DNA of 23,136 nucleotides from an uncultured Bacteroidales bacterium (GTDB taxonomy: Bacteria; Bacteroidota; Bacteroidia; Bacteroidales; Bacteroidaceae), in contig CACZRQ010000144.1 of the NCBI GenBank assembly GCA_902783615.1, forward strand, positions 1 to 23,136, read 5' to 3'. This document shows, piece by piece, positions 7,785 through 15,829 of this stretch. A model generated the notes under the pieces. It was not told the DNA's origin. It ran no database searches and saw nothing but the letters and a program-made list of their open reading frames with translations. Positions within the stretch are counted from its first letter, which is position 1. Each line of letters opens with the position of its first letter. Made by a program: the position numbers and the translations under genes.

Positions 7785-8948
7785 GATAAACTCTCCGAAC
7801 TCGCTACGGATAATCAGCTCCTTATGGTCGCTTTCCTCAATGCGTCCCACCACCTGAGCGTCGATGTTGAAGCTCTTAGAGATTTCAATCACCTGTGCTG
7901 CAAATTCTTCAGGCAGGTAAACCTCGAAACGGTGACCCATGTTGAACACCTTATACATCTCCTGCCAATCGGTTCCGCTTTGTTCGTGGATGGTCTTGAA
8001 CAGCGGAGGAACGGGGAACATGTTGTCTTTGATTACGCGGCAGTTGTTGCCTACGAAGTGCAGCACCTTGGTCTGGGCACCACCTGAGCAATGCACCATA
8101 CCGTGAATCTGAGGACGCAGGGTATCAAGCAGTTTCTTCACCACAGGGGCGTAGGTGCGGGTAGGCGAGAGCACCAGTTTGCCGGCATTCAGCGGACTTC
8201 CCTCAACGGCATCGGTCAGCTTCAGACCTCCGCAATACACCAGCTCATCAGGTACAGCCTTATCATAGCTTTCGGGATATTTCTCGGCCAGATATTTGCC
8301 GAACACATCGTGGCGGGCTGAGGTCAAGCCGTTGCTGCCCATACCACCGTTGTATTCATGCTCGTAGGTGGCTTGGCCGAAAGAAGAGAGACCCACGATT
8401 ACGTCGCCTGGACGAATGTTGGCATTGTCAATCACATCGCTGCGCTTCATGCGGCAAGTCACGGTGGAATCTACGATGATGGTGCGAACCAGATCGCCCA
8501 CATCGGCAGTTTCACCACCAGTGGCGTAGGCACCCACACCCATCTCTCGCAGCTCTGCCAACAGCTCGTCGGTACCATTGATGATGGCTGATATCACCTC
8601 ACCAGGCACCAACAGCTTGTTTCGGCCAATGGTGGAAGACACCAGGATGTTGTCGGTAGCACCCACACACAGCAGGTCGTCGATGTTCATGATCAGCGCA
8701 TCCTGAGCGATGCCTTTCCACACAGAGAGGTCTCCCGTTTCCTTCCAATACAGGTAGGCGAGGCTCGACTTGGTGCCGGCACCGTCGGCATGCATGATGT
8801 TGCCATACGCGGGATCACCACCCAGGATGTCTGGAATAATCTTGCAGAAAGCTTGGGGGAATATGCCCTTGTCAATGTTCTTGATGGCGTTGTGCACGTC
8901 TTCTTTGGCTGCACTCACACCCCTCATCATATACCTTTGTTTGTCCAT
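7779..8948 (-). CDS. purM: Phosphoribosylformylglycinamidine cyclo-ligase (AIR synthetase), Bacteroidetes form
   Basis: 389 residues from the chosen start MDKQRYMMRGVSAAKEDVHN. An upstream in-frame ATG 16 codons earlier was rejected because its codons overlap the -7 box and the extra residues (MLLSSVCIIF...) are not PurM-like. The enzyme makes aminoimidazole ribonucleotide from FGAM with ATP in purine synthesis. Typical PurM features are HADGAGTKSSLAYLYW near 53, MNIDDLLCVGA near 87 and TGGETADVGD near 143. It is longer than E. coli PurM (345), as is usual for this lineage. Nothing essential looks lost. A good promoter (8966-8997) precedes it, so purM is the first gene of the purM-prfA-DUF4153-pyrF unit. 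Its stop codon falls within the heptamer array. Confidence 0.93.
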   Translation of the reverse strand: MDKQRYMMRGVSAAKEDVHNAIKNIDKGIFPQAFCKIIPDILGGDPAYGNIMHADGAGTKSSLAYLYWKETGDLSVWKGIAQDALIMNIDDLLCVGATDNILVSSTIGRNKLLVPGEVISAIINGTDELLAELREMGVGAYATGGETADVGDLVRTIIVDSTVTCRMKRSDVIDNANIRPGDVIVGLSSFGQATYEHEYNGGMGSNGLTSARHDVFGKYLAEKYPESYDKAVPDELVYCGGLKLTDAVEGSPLNAGKLVLSPTRTYAPVVKKLLDTLRPQIHGMVHCSGGAQTKVLHFVGNNCRVIKDNMFPVPPLFKTIHEQSGTDWQEMYKVFNMGHRFEVYLPEEFAAQVIEISKSFNIDAQVVGRIEESDHKELIIRSEFGEFIY

Positions 8949-8965
8949 ATAGTTGAAATTTTTTG

Positions 8966-8997
8966 CAAAGATAATGCAAACTGAGGACAAAAGCAAA
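8966..8997 (-). promoter_or_regulatory. purM: Bacteroidetes-type promoter of purM
   Basis: On the minus strand: TTTG (-33, at 8997-8994), 20 bases, then TATCTTTG (-7, at 8973-8966). This matches the consensus TTTG-N19-21-TAnnTTTG in both boxes and in spacing. The -7 box ends 17 bases before the chosen purM ATG, giving a leader of only about 10 nt. It is the best promoter match in the window. A perfect dyad overlaps the -33 box. Confidence 0.72.
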
Positions 8998-9013
8998 TAA
9001 GCTTGCTTATTTG
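8994..9013. promoter_or_regulatory. 9-bp dyad over the purM -33 box (candidate operator)
   Basis: CAAATAAGC (8994-9002), two bases, then GCTTATTTG (9005-9013): a perfect inverted repeat. Its proximal end is the -33 TTTG of the purM promoter. The 2-base centre suits a dimeric DNA-binding protein better than an RNA hairpin. It could alternatively contribute to termination of the outer-membrane gene upstream, but only a weak T-run (CTTTTG) follows on the minus strand. The cognate regulator cannot be named from sequence. Confidence 0.5.
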
Positions 9014-9082
9014 TTCTGTTGAGGTGCTGCCAATCTTATTCTAAGACACATTTTTCAGGCAACTATGCCAAACATTTCTTGT

Positions 9083-11485
9083 TTAGAAATCTCTACCTTC
9101 GAACAATGAACCTCCACTTGTCTGCGAACTATGCTTGCCACCCGCGTTGAAGATATAGCTAAGCGAGAACACGATGTTTGGATACTTAGGTCGTACCCAA
9201 GTTTCTGAACTCAAGCCTGTTGTGGTGCGGCGGTTGTAGTATTTCGCCGTGTGGAACACATCGTTGGCCACAGCGGCAAACGCCAACTTGCCCTTGAGCA
9301 GCTGCTGGCGGAAAGCGAGGTTGAAATAAACGTAGCCATGCTCCTTACCCTGTGTCAGGCTCTTGGGCCCGATGAAGTGGCCATCGAACTGAACCTTGGT
9401 ATCTTTGCCAAATGAGAGGGCGTTGATCCAGTTGACCTGGAAGGTGAAACCATCGGCATCGGTGGTGCCCACATGCTGTGCCTTAAAGTCGTACTGATAC
9501 AAGCTGCCGTTCAGGGTAGTGGTCCACCAACGGTTGGCCTTCGCCACTCCGCTGAATTCCAAGCCCCACTCAATCTGGCGACCCGCATTGACGTTGCGGT
9601 CAAGGGTAACGCCTGGCTCGTAAGCCTCTCTTACCCAATCCACCACATCTTTGCGATGACGGAAGAAACCACCGAACATGATGCTGTGTCCACCATCGAA
9701 CGAGTTGCGGTAGTTCAGCTCAACCGAATTGATGAACTCAGGACGTATGTCGGTGCTGCCAATCTTGCGGGTATAGTAGTCCTCGTAGGTGATATAAGGC
9801 TCTGTTTGCCAGATACCTGGTCGGTTGGTGCGACGCGAGTAGCCCAACGTGAATATGCCACCCTTGCCCAGATTGTACGCCAGATGGGTAGAAGGGAAGA
9901 AATCGAGACGCTTGTGGTCGAGGTTTCCGCCAGGAACGGTGATTTCCACCAAGTCGATGACCCGCTCGGCGCGCAAGCCTGCATCGAATTCAAACTGTCC
10001 AAACTTATCGTTCACCATCGCGTAGAAGGCGTGAATCTGACGGCGGTAATAGAACGGAGCGTGCAGGTCGTCTTGCCACTCAAACTGCTCCTTGCCTCGA
10101 TCCCAGTACTTGATGTTGTATTCACCATGCTCGCTGTAGGTGGAGTAGAAGTAACCACCCTCGAAGTTTCCCGTAGGACGATAGTGGTTGCGGTAGGTAG
10201 CTGTGAAGTCGCAATCCCAGTGATGCTCCTCCTCATATCCGCGTGTGCCCTCGTAGCGTTTCCCGCTGAGATCGAACATGTTACTCTCGGTATATTCCAA
10301 CGAATACCAGTCGTAGCGGAAGCGGTTCACGGTGGAGAGCTCGCTTCGGTCGTCGATTTTCCAGATCCACGATAGCGCAGCTTGGAAGAGATTCTTTTTC
10401 AGTTGATAACGGTCGTGACTGTTGTAGGTGGCATCATTCAGCACCTCAGATCCCTGCAGACGCAGCTCGTCGTAGCGCATGTCGCCACCTCGTGTAAACT
10501 TCGTTTGTCCGCTCTGCAAATCCAACGAGAGGTTATGATGCTTGCCGTCGTTGTATTGCCAGCCAGCCTTGCCGATGAACGAACGGTTCTCGCTGAATCG
10601 GGTACCGTCTGATTCTGAGGTAGTGGTAAAATCATCCACCACCGTTTTCTTCTTCTGCTGGAAGTTACTCTTTCCCATGATGTTGGTGAGTGTTCCACCA
10701 GCATAGAAGGTGTGCTTGCCCAAGCGGTAGTTCAGCAGAGCATCGCCCGTCCAAGTTCCCAAGGTACCTCCTGAAGCGTTGAACATACCGCTCCATCCGT
10801 TGCCACTGGTTCGCTTGGTGGTGATGTTGATGATACCCACATCGCCCTCAGCACGGTAGCGTGCTGAAGGGGTGGTAATCAGTTCGATATCCTCAATGGA
10901 TGCCGCTGGAATCTGCTGCAGGGCCTGTGTTCCTGTGAGCGGACTCAGCTTGCCATCTACATATACCAGGAAATTGCTACTGCCTCGAATGGTGAGACCG
11001 CCATCCACATCCACTTGCACAGAAGGTGTGTTTGCCAGGATATCAACGGCTGTGCCACCAGAAGCCGCTACTGCTGTAGAGCCGCTGATGCGTTGGCGAT
11101 CAAGCTTATAGACAATCTGATTCTTCTCGCCTACCACCATCACCTCCGACAAGCCTGTGGCCAGTTCGTTCAGCGAGATAGTGCCCAGATCAATCGTCTG
11201 CCCATCGCGTATGGTGAGTTTCTCGCTCACGTATGGGTCGTAGCCCATCATGCGAACCATCACCAGCACTTCGCCGGCAGGCACTTTCTCAACGGTGAAC
11301 ACACCCTCTGTCACGATGCCCGAGGCCACAATCTTATCGTTGAGGTCGGACACGATGACATCGGCATAATCGATGGCCTGCCCGGTGGCAGCATCCACCA
11401 CTTTGCCTTTGATGACAGCGGTTGATGCGGCATAGAGCACACAGTGTGCGCCCAGCAGCAACATCAATAGTAACAATTTCCTCAT
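9083..11485 (-). CDS. Outer-membrane beta-barrel protein with carboxypeptidase-regulatory-like domain (TonB-receptor-like)
   Basis: 800 residues. Residues 1-~20 are a signal peptide (MRKLLLLMLLLGAHCVLYAA). Residues ~24-105 are a CarboxypepD_reg-like beta-sandwich (VIKGKVVDAATGQAIDYADV). Residues ~110-225 look like a plug: DILANTPSVQVDVDGGLTIR and FLVYVDGKLSPLTG are typical, followed by IEDIELITTPSARYRAEGD. The rest (~230-800) is alternating beta strands of a large barrel; the last residue is Phe (GRDF), as is common for BAM-inserted proteins. Best family fit is the 'outer membrane beta-barrel family' (OMP_b-brl_3), related to TonB-dependent receptors. No SusD-type partner gene or obvious TonB box is seen, so substrate is unknown. 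It lies 36 bases downstream of lemA on the same strand and may share its transcript. Confidence 0.9.
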   Translation of the reverse strand: MRKLLLLMLLLGAHCVLYAASTAVIKGKVVDAATGQAIDYADVIVSDLNDKIVASGIVTEGVFTVEKVPAGEVLVMVRMMGYDPYVSEKLTIRDGQTIDLGTISLNELATGLSEVMVVGEKNQIVYKLDRQRISGSTAVAASGGTAVDILANTPSVQVDVDGGLTIRGSSNFLVYVDGKLSPLTGTQALQQIPAASIEDIELITTPSARYRAEGDVGIINITTKRTSGNGWSGMFNASGGTLGTWTGDALLNYRLGKHTFYAGGTLTNIMGKSNFQQKKKTVVDDFTTTSESDGTRFSENRSFIGKAGWQYNDGKHHNLSLDLQSGQTKFTRGGDMRYDELRLQGSEVLNDATYNSHDRYQLKKNLFQAALSWIWKIDDRSELSTVNRFRYDWYSLEYTESNMFDLSGKRYEGTRGYEEEHHWDCDFTATYRNHYRPTGNFEGGYFYSTYSEHGEYNIKYWDRGKEQFEWQDDLHAPFYYRRQIHAFYAMVNDKFGQFEFDAGLRAERVIDLVEITVPGGNLDHKRLDFFPSTHLAYNLGKGGIFTLGYSRRTNRPGIWQTEPYITYEDYYTRKIGSTDIRPEFINSVELNYRNSFDGGHSIMFGGFFRHRKDVVDWVREAYEPGVTLDRNVNAGRQIEWGLEFSGVAKANRWWTTTLNGSLYQYDFKAQHVGTTDADGFTFQVNWINALSFGKDTKVQFDGHFIGPKSLTQGKEHGYVYFNLAFRQQLLKGKLAFAAVANDVFHTAKYYNRRTTTGLSSETWVRPKYPNIVFSLSYIFNAGGKHSSQTSGGSLFEGRDF

Positions 11486-11521
11486 GATTTATTCTTTTTT
11501 TGCTTCGTGTGGTTGAAATGG

Positions 11522-12103
11522 TTAGAATTGAACTTTCGGAGCCTGGCTGGCACCAGCGTCAGCTTCGAAATATGCGCGAGCTGTAAAGCCCAGCATGCTG
11601 GCAAACAGGTTGCGAGGGAATGTACGGATGGTGGTGTTGTACTTCTGCGCCTCCTTGTTGAAGTTGGTGCGAGCCACATTGATGCGATTCTCGGTACCTT
11701 CCAGCTGTGCCTGCAGTTCCTTGAACTGCTCGCTTGCCTTCAGTTCTGGATAGTTCTCGGAAATGGCGATCAACCTGCCCAGTGCTGAAGCAAGTTCACC
11801 TTGAGCCTGCTGGAATTCCTGCAATTTCTCGGGTGTCACGTTCGAAGGGTCGATGGTGATGGAAGTAGCTTTGCTACGTGCATTTACCACTGCTTCGAAA
11901 GTTGACTGCTCGTGCTGTGCATATCCCTTCACGGTCTCCACCAGGTTGGGGATCAGGTCGGCACGACGCTGATACTGGGTTTCTACATTTGCCCATGCTG
12001 TGTTTACGCCTTCATCAAGGCCTACCATGCCATTGTAAACTCCTATGAGCCAGAAGGCAATGACTGCGATGACTGCTAACAGTCCGATAGTTGATTTCTT
12101 CAT
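11522..12103 (-). CDS. lemA: LemA family membrane protein
   Basis: 193 residues, normal for LemA (~185-200). One N-terminal membrane anchor (residues ~5-25, IGLLAVIAVIAFWLIGVYN) is followed by a helical bundle. The family hallmarks are NTAWANVETQYQRRADLIPN at 39-58, LVETVKGYA, and the C-terminal part NFNKEAQKYNTTIRTFPRNL then FASMLGF. Function is not settled: LemA proteins are anchored to the cytoplasmic membrane and are often next to TPM-domain or HtpX-type genes, as here, where the TPM protein is encoded directly upstream on the same strand. The pair is separated by a 112-bp gap that holds a nonanucleotide repeat. Start chosen at the only suitable ATG before the membrane segment. Confidence 0.95.
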   Translation of the reverse strand: MKKSTIGLLAVIAVIAFWLIGVYNGMVGLDEGVNTAWANVETQYQRRADLIPNLVETVKGYAQHEQSTFEAVVNARSKATSITIDPSNVTPEKLQEFQQAQGELASALGRLIAISENYPELKASEQFKELQAQLEGTENRINVARTNFNKEAQKYNTTIRTFPRNLFASMLGFTARAYFEADAGASQAPKVQF

Positions 12104-12150
12104 ATTGATTTTGTTTTTTAGTTATTGTTTTTTTTCTTTTCCTTTGGTAT

Positions 12151-12204
12151 TATGGGCTATTTGGGCTATTTGGGCTTTATGGGCTTTATGGGCTATTTGG
12201 GATT
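12151..12204. repeat. Nonanucleotide tandem repeat, about 6 copies, between the TPM gene and lemA
   Basis: Consecutive 9-base units on the plus strand: TATGGGCTA, TTTGGGCTA, TTTGGGCTT, TATGGGCTT, TATGGGCTA, TTTGGGATT. Consensus T(A/T)TGGGCT(A/T). The array fills half of the 112-bp gap between the TPM gene stop (12216) and the lemA start (12103); the rest of the gap, on the lemA side, is a T-rich run. No coding role is seen. Confidence 0.9.
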
Positions 12205-12215
12205 TGGGGGACTTC

Positions 12216-13124
12216 TTAGAAGTGGGAGCCGGCGCCTCCGCCACCTCCCATGCCGCCTCCGAAGCTGCCTCCCATGCCTCCTCCGAAGTTGCCACCGCCA
12301 CCTCCCATGATTACGGGGCCACCACCTCCTCCTTGGGAGGTACTGTTGTAAATGGTGCGTTTACGCTTCACCTGATGTCCGCAGTTGCCACACACAAATG
12401 TGACCTCGTATGTTCTGGTGGCTTGACTGCTGTACAGCAGCCTTGTTGAGTCCTGCTCCAGCATATACTCGCCGCACTGTGGACACTTGCGCTGTTTTCT
12501 GGCTGAGAGCCAGGCGAAGAACATCAGGATGCCAGGGAAGCCAATGGTGAGAGCCAAGAACATAAACATGCCAAACACTGATTCATCTTCTTCCTCTTCT
12601 TTATCCATCGAGCCATCTAAGCGGCCAACCACCTTGGTCATTCCTGCTAACATGCCTTCGTCCCATTGGTTCTTTTCCAAATAGGGTATCATATCCTTCA
12701 CTTGGATACGCTTGCAGATAGCATCGGGCAGAACTCCTTCCAAGCCATAGCCGGTATAGAACTGAATCATGCGTTGATCCACTACCAGCAGAACTACCAG
12801 TCCATTGTCTTTTCCTTTCTTACCCACACCCCAACTGTTCAGCAGATTATGACAGAAGTCGAACGCTTCCACTTCACCGATGGATGGCACAGCGGCCACC
12901 ACAGTTTCGATGCCAGTCTGCTCTTCCAAACGATAGAGCATGGCATCGATACTATCTGTTGCTGCTTGAGATAGGATACCTGATGGATTGCAAACATATT
13001 TCGTGCGGTCTTGCAGATGCACTTTAGGCAGATTTTCGGGTGTGAAAACCTTCTGTGCCTGTATGTTCAAGGCACAGAAAACCCCTGCCAGCACTATGAT
13101 GAGAGTCCGTATTTTCATTGCCAT
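12216..13124 (-). CDS. TPM-domain membrane protein with zinc-ribbon-like cysteines and Gly-rich tail
   Basis: 302 residues. Residues 1-~23 are a signal peptide (MAMKIRTLIIVLAGVFCALN); a start at the second Met (MK, 13118) is equally possible. Residues ~40-175 form a TPM (YgcG-type) domain: YVCNPSGILSQAATDSID, NSWGVGKKGKDNGLVVLLVV and IQFYTGYGLEGVLPDA are the usual blocks. An acidic linker (KEEEEDES) leads to a membrane segment at ~183-207. After it come two CxxC pairs, C214/C217 (CPQC) and C245/C248 (CGNC), likely a zinc ribbon. The last ~40 residues are almost all Gly with Met, Asn and Phe, ending GSHF. Function unknown; the lemA neighbour is a recurrent partner of TPM proteins. It follows the hydrolase gene by 35 bases. 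Confidence 0.9.
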   Translation of the reverse strand: MAMKIRTLIIVLAGVFCALNIQAQKVFTPENLPKVHLQDRTKYVCNPSGILSQAATDSIDAMLYRLEEQTGIETVVAAVPSIGEVEAFDFCHNLLNSWGVGKKGKDNGLVVLLVVDQRMIQFYTGYGLEGVLPDAICKRIQVKDMIPYLEKNQWDEGMLAGMTKVVGRLDGSMDKEEEEDESVFGMFMFLALTIGFPGILMFFAWLSARKQRKCPQCGEYMLEQDSTRLLYSSQATRTYEVTFVCGNCGHQVKRKRTIYNSTSQGGGGGPVIMGGGGGNFGGGMGGSFGGGMGGGGGAGSHF

Positions 13125-13159
13125 TCTTATTTGATGGCACTAAGTTACGGAAAAATTCT

Positions 13160-14143
13160 TTATCTGATGTATTTTTTTAAGAAATTCTGTACTCTTTGTG
13201 TATATTCTTCCCGATAATCGAAGTAAGAGCGGGCATGTTCGGAGCCTGGAGCCAACCAAAGTTCCTTCGGTTCGGGCTTGGCTTCATAGAGTGGATGCAC
13301 CATCCAGGTGGGCACAAAGGTGTCGCTGTCGCCATGAATGAAGAACATCGGCAACTGGCATTTGCTCACCATTTTCAGCGGAGAAGCTTCCTGGAATGTC
13401 CACCCATGAAGGATGCCACACCACCAGCTGGCTAAAGGGATGACCAGCTGCATCAGACTTTGTTCATGCTGATCGCCCGACACTTCATCGAGCACACTGG
13501 TATAGCCACAATCCTCGATATAAGCTTTCACGAAAGGCTTCTGGGGTTCCCCACTGACACACATGGCGGTAGCTGCTCCCATCGATGTGCCGTGAATGAC
13601 CATCTGGGTGTCAGCAATCTTGCGACCCAAGCTGTCGGTTGGGGCAAAGATATTGTTCGCCACATCGAGCCATTCCATCACGTCTAAGCGGTCGAGCCAA
13701 CCCATCTGGGCATATTTCCCCTCGCTGAGGCCGTGTCCGTTGAGGTCGGGCAGAAACATGTTGTAGCCTAAATCGTGCTGGAACAGATAGCCATAACGCA
13801 TCATACGAACGGCGCTGTCGGTCCACCCATGAATGATGACAGCCGTCTTGTCGGTTGGCTCATCGGCTGCAGCAAAGACAGCATGCAGCTTCCTGCCATC
13901 CTGGGCAACGATGAAAGTATCTCTCAGCGCACCCTTGCTGCGCAGGTTCTCCACCCAGGATTGGGCTTCTGGCAGTTCTTCAAAAAGCTGCGCATAAGCC
14001 TTTTCAGGGTTATGAGAAGTGTCACGATTGGGATTGACCACCATGTTCACTGCCATATTGGCAACGAACAACGGGAAGGCGATGATGATAACCAGCACCA
14101 CGCCTATCAGAAAGCCTACAATCCTTTTCGTCCTTTTCTTCAT
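13160..14143 (-). CDS. Membrane-anchored alpha/beta hydrolase
   Basis: 327 residues from the chosen ATG at 14141-14143, which overlaps the aroE stop as ATGA and so suggests translational coupling. A start six codons upstream (MEYLAE) is possible but overlaps aroE more. Residues ~8-30 are one membrane anchor (IVGFLIGVVLVIIIAFPLF); the hydrolase domain would face the periplasm. The fold blocks are VIIHGWTDSA (~102-111, oxyanion region), FLPDLNGHGLSEG, and the nucleophile elbow HGTSMGAA with Ser187. Asp274 (HGDSDTFVP) and His303 (GSEHARS) complete the triad. It resembles the YfkE/BAAT-like or 'FrsA-like' serine hydrolases of Bacteroidetes; substrate unknown. All catalytic residues are present. 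Confidence 0.9.
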   Translation of the reverse strand: MKKRTKRIVGFLIGVVLVIIIAFPLFVANMAVNMVVNPNRDTSHNPEKAYAQLFEELPEAQSWVENLRSKGALRDTFIVAQDGRKLHAVFAAADEPTDKTAVIIHGWTDSAVRMMRYGYLFQHDLGYNMFLPDLNGHGLSEGKYAQMGWLDRLDVMEWLDVANNIFAPTDSLGRKIADTQMVIHGTSMGAATAMCVSGEPQKPFVKAYIEDCGYTSVLDEVSGDQHEQSLMQLVIPLASWWCGILHGWTFQEASPLKMVSKCQLPMFFIHGDSDTFVPTWMVHPLYEAKPEPKELWLAPGSEHARSYFDYREEYTQRVQNFLKKYIR

Positions 14144-14886
14144 CTCTGCCAGATATTCCAAGCCTCAAAAGCTTGCAGAAGTAGCATCTCCAAGCCGTTT
14201 TTCACGATAGCTCCCTGCTTCTTTCCCTTCTTCATGAACAAAGTCTCGTCGGGATTATACAGCAAATCATAGAGTAAGTGCTTGGGTGTGAGCAAATCGT
14301 ATGGGATGTCGGGACATTCGTTGATTTTGGGATACATGCCCAAAGGAGTGCAATTCACAATCACATGATGGGTATCCATCACCTCAGGCGTGAGATCCTG
14401 ATAGGTGATGGTATTGTTACCCTTCTTGGTGCGCGACACAAACATGCTCTTGATGCCCAAGTCCTGCAATCCGCAATAGATGGCTTTCGATGCACCACCC
14501 GTACCCAAGATCAACGCTTGCTGGTGATGGTCAGAGATGAAAGGCTCGATGGACTGTGTAAATCCCACAATGTCAGAATTGTATCCTATGAGCTTGGTCT
14601 TCTTCTTATCTCTGATGATTTTGATCACATTCACCGCTCCAATACGTTTGGCTGTGTTCTTGTCCAGCTCGTCAAGTAAAGGAATCACCTGCTCCTTGTA
14701 GGGTATGGTGACATTGAGTCCCTTGAGGTTTTCGTTTTTTTCCACCACCTCCTTGAACTCCTTGATGCTTGGGATCTCGAAATTCACATATTGTGCATCG
14801 ATACCCTCTGCCTCAAACTTTTCGTTGAAATATCCCACCGAAAAGGAATGTCCCAACGGATAACCAATCAGTCCGTAAATATCCAT
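14140..14886 (-). CDS. aroE: Shikimate dehydrogenase
   Basis: 248 residues, a little shorter than E. coli AroE (272), as in other Bacteroidales. It reduces 3-dehydroshikimate to shikimate with NADPH in aromatic amino-acid synthesis. The N-terminal substrate domain holds GYPLGHSFS at 8-16 (Ser residues bind shikimate) and the catalytic Lys64 in LNVTIPYKE. Asp105 is in GYNSD, a variant of the usual GxNTD. The nucleotide-binding loop GTGGAS is at 128-133, and INECPDIPYDL with YNPDETLFM follow. It sits one base after the purC stop and overlaps the hydrolase start by 4 bases, so it is in the middle of a phoH-purC-aroE-hydrolase operon. Confidence 0.95.
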   Translation of the reverse strand: MDIYGLIGYPLGHSFSVGYFNEKFEAEGIDAQYVNFEIPSIKEFKEVVEKNENLKGLNVTIPYKEQVIPLLDELDKNTAKRIGAVNVIKIIRDKKKTKLIGYNSDIVGFTQSIEPFISDHHQQALILGTGGASKAIYCGLQDLGIKSMFVSRTKKGNNTITYQDLTPEVMDTHHVIVNCTPLGMYPKINECPDIPYDLLTPKHLLYDLLYNPDETLFMKKGKKQGAIVKNGLEMLLLQAFEAWNIWQR

Positions 14887-14887
14887 T

Positions 14888-15829
14888 TTACAACACTTTC
14901 AACACATTCTTCTCAATACGCTCCAGCACATCGCCTGCGGCTTCCTCTTTCTGGAACTGCTCTCCGGTGATGTGTTCGTACAACTCGATGTAACGATCGC
15001 TGATAGATGCTACAATCTCGTCTGTCATTGGTGGTACTTCCTGGCCAGCCTTGCCTTGGAAGCCATTGTCCATCAGCCATTCGCGCACAAACTCCTTCGA
15101 CAGCTGCTTCTGAGGCTCACCCTTGGCGAACTTCTCGGCATAGCCTTCAGCGTAGAAATAACGGCTGGAGTCGGGGGTGTGGATCTCATCCATCAGATAG
15201 ATCACGCCATCGTGTTTGCCAAACTCATATTTGGTATCCACAAGAATCAACCCACGCTGAGCGGCAATCTCAGTGCCACGTTGGAACAAGGCCAATGTGT
15301 ATTTCTCTAATAAAGCATATTCTTCAGGAGTAGCCAGCCCTTTAGCCAAAATCTCTTCTTTGGAGATATCGGCATCATGCTCACCAATCTCAGCTTTGGT
15401 GGTTGGGGTGATGATGGGGGTGGGGAACTTCTCGTTCTCACGCATGCCATCGGGCAACTTCACACCACAAATCTCACGCACACCACTCTTGTAAGCTCTC
15501 CACGCACTGCCACAGAGGTAGCCGCGCACAATCATTTCCACAGGAAAACCTTCGCACATCACACCTACCGTTACCATCGGGTCGGGGGATGACAGTTTCC
15601 AGTTGGGACAGATGTCTGTAGTGGCATCCAAGAACTTCGACGCAATCTGGTTCAGTACCTGTCCTTTGAAAGGAATACCCTTGGGCAGGATAACATCGAA
15701 AGCTGAGATGCGGTCGGTAGCCACCATCACCAGCTTCTCATCGTTGATGTTATACACATCGCGCACTTTCCCATGATAAACACTCTTCTGCTTCGGAAAG
15801 TTGAAGTCAGTCTTTGTTAATGCTTTCAT
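14888..15829 (-). CDS. purC: Phosphoribosylaminoimidazole-succinocarboxamide (SAICAR) synthase
   Basis: 313 residues, the long form (about 300-315) found in Bacteroidetes and yeast, not the ~240-residue E. coli form. It condenses CAIR with aspartate using ATP in purine synthesis. Clear signatures are VYHGKVRDVYNI near 18-29 (ATP-binding loop), ATDRISAFDVILPKGIPFKG near 37-56, EMIVRGYLCGSAWRAYKSG near 98-116, and LILVDTKYEFGKHDG with the following DEIHTPDSSRYF near 193-225. The ATG lies inside the phoH 3' end (23-base overlap), so translation is probably coupled. purM, another purine gene, sits ~6 kb downstream in its own unit. Confidence 0.96.
   Translation of the reverse strand: MKALTKTDFNFPKQKSVYHGKVRDVYNINDEKLVMVATDRISAFDVILPKGIPFKGQVLNQIASKFLDATTDICPNWKLSSPDPMVTVGVMCEGFPVEMIVRGYLCGSAWRAYKSGVREICGVKLPDGMRENEKFPTPIITPTTKAEIGEHDADISKEEILAKGLATPEEYALLEKYTLALFQRGTEIAAQRGLILVDTKYEFGKHDGVIYLMDEIHTPDSSRYFYAEGYAEKFAKGEPQKQLSKEFVREWLMDNGFQGKAGQEVPPMTDEIVASISDRYIELYEHITGEQFQKEEAAGDVLERIEKNVLKVL

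Noticed and set aside
8949..8996. Upstream start for purM (16 extra codons, MLLSSVCIIFAKNFNY)
   Set aside because: The extra codons lie over the -7 box and the residues do not look like PurM; MDKQRYMMRGVS is the natural start.
12125..12310. Small plus-strand protein with GYLGYLGFMGFMG repeats
   Set aside because: It is the translation of the nonanucleotide repeat followed by antisense of the Gly-rich TPM tail; no ribosome-binding site or homology.
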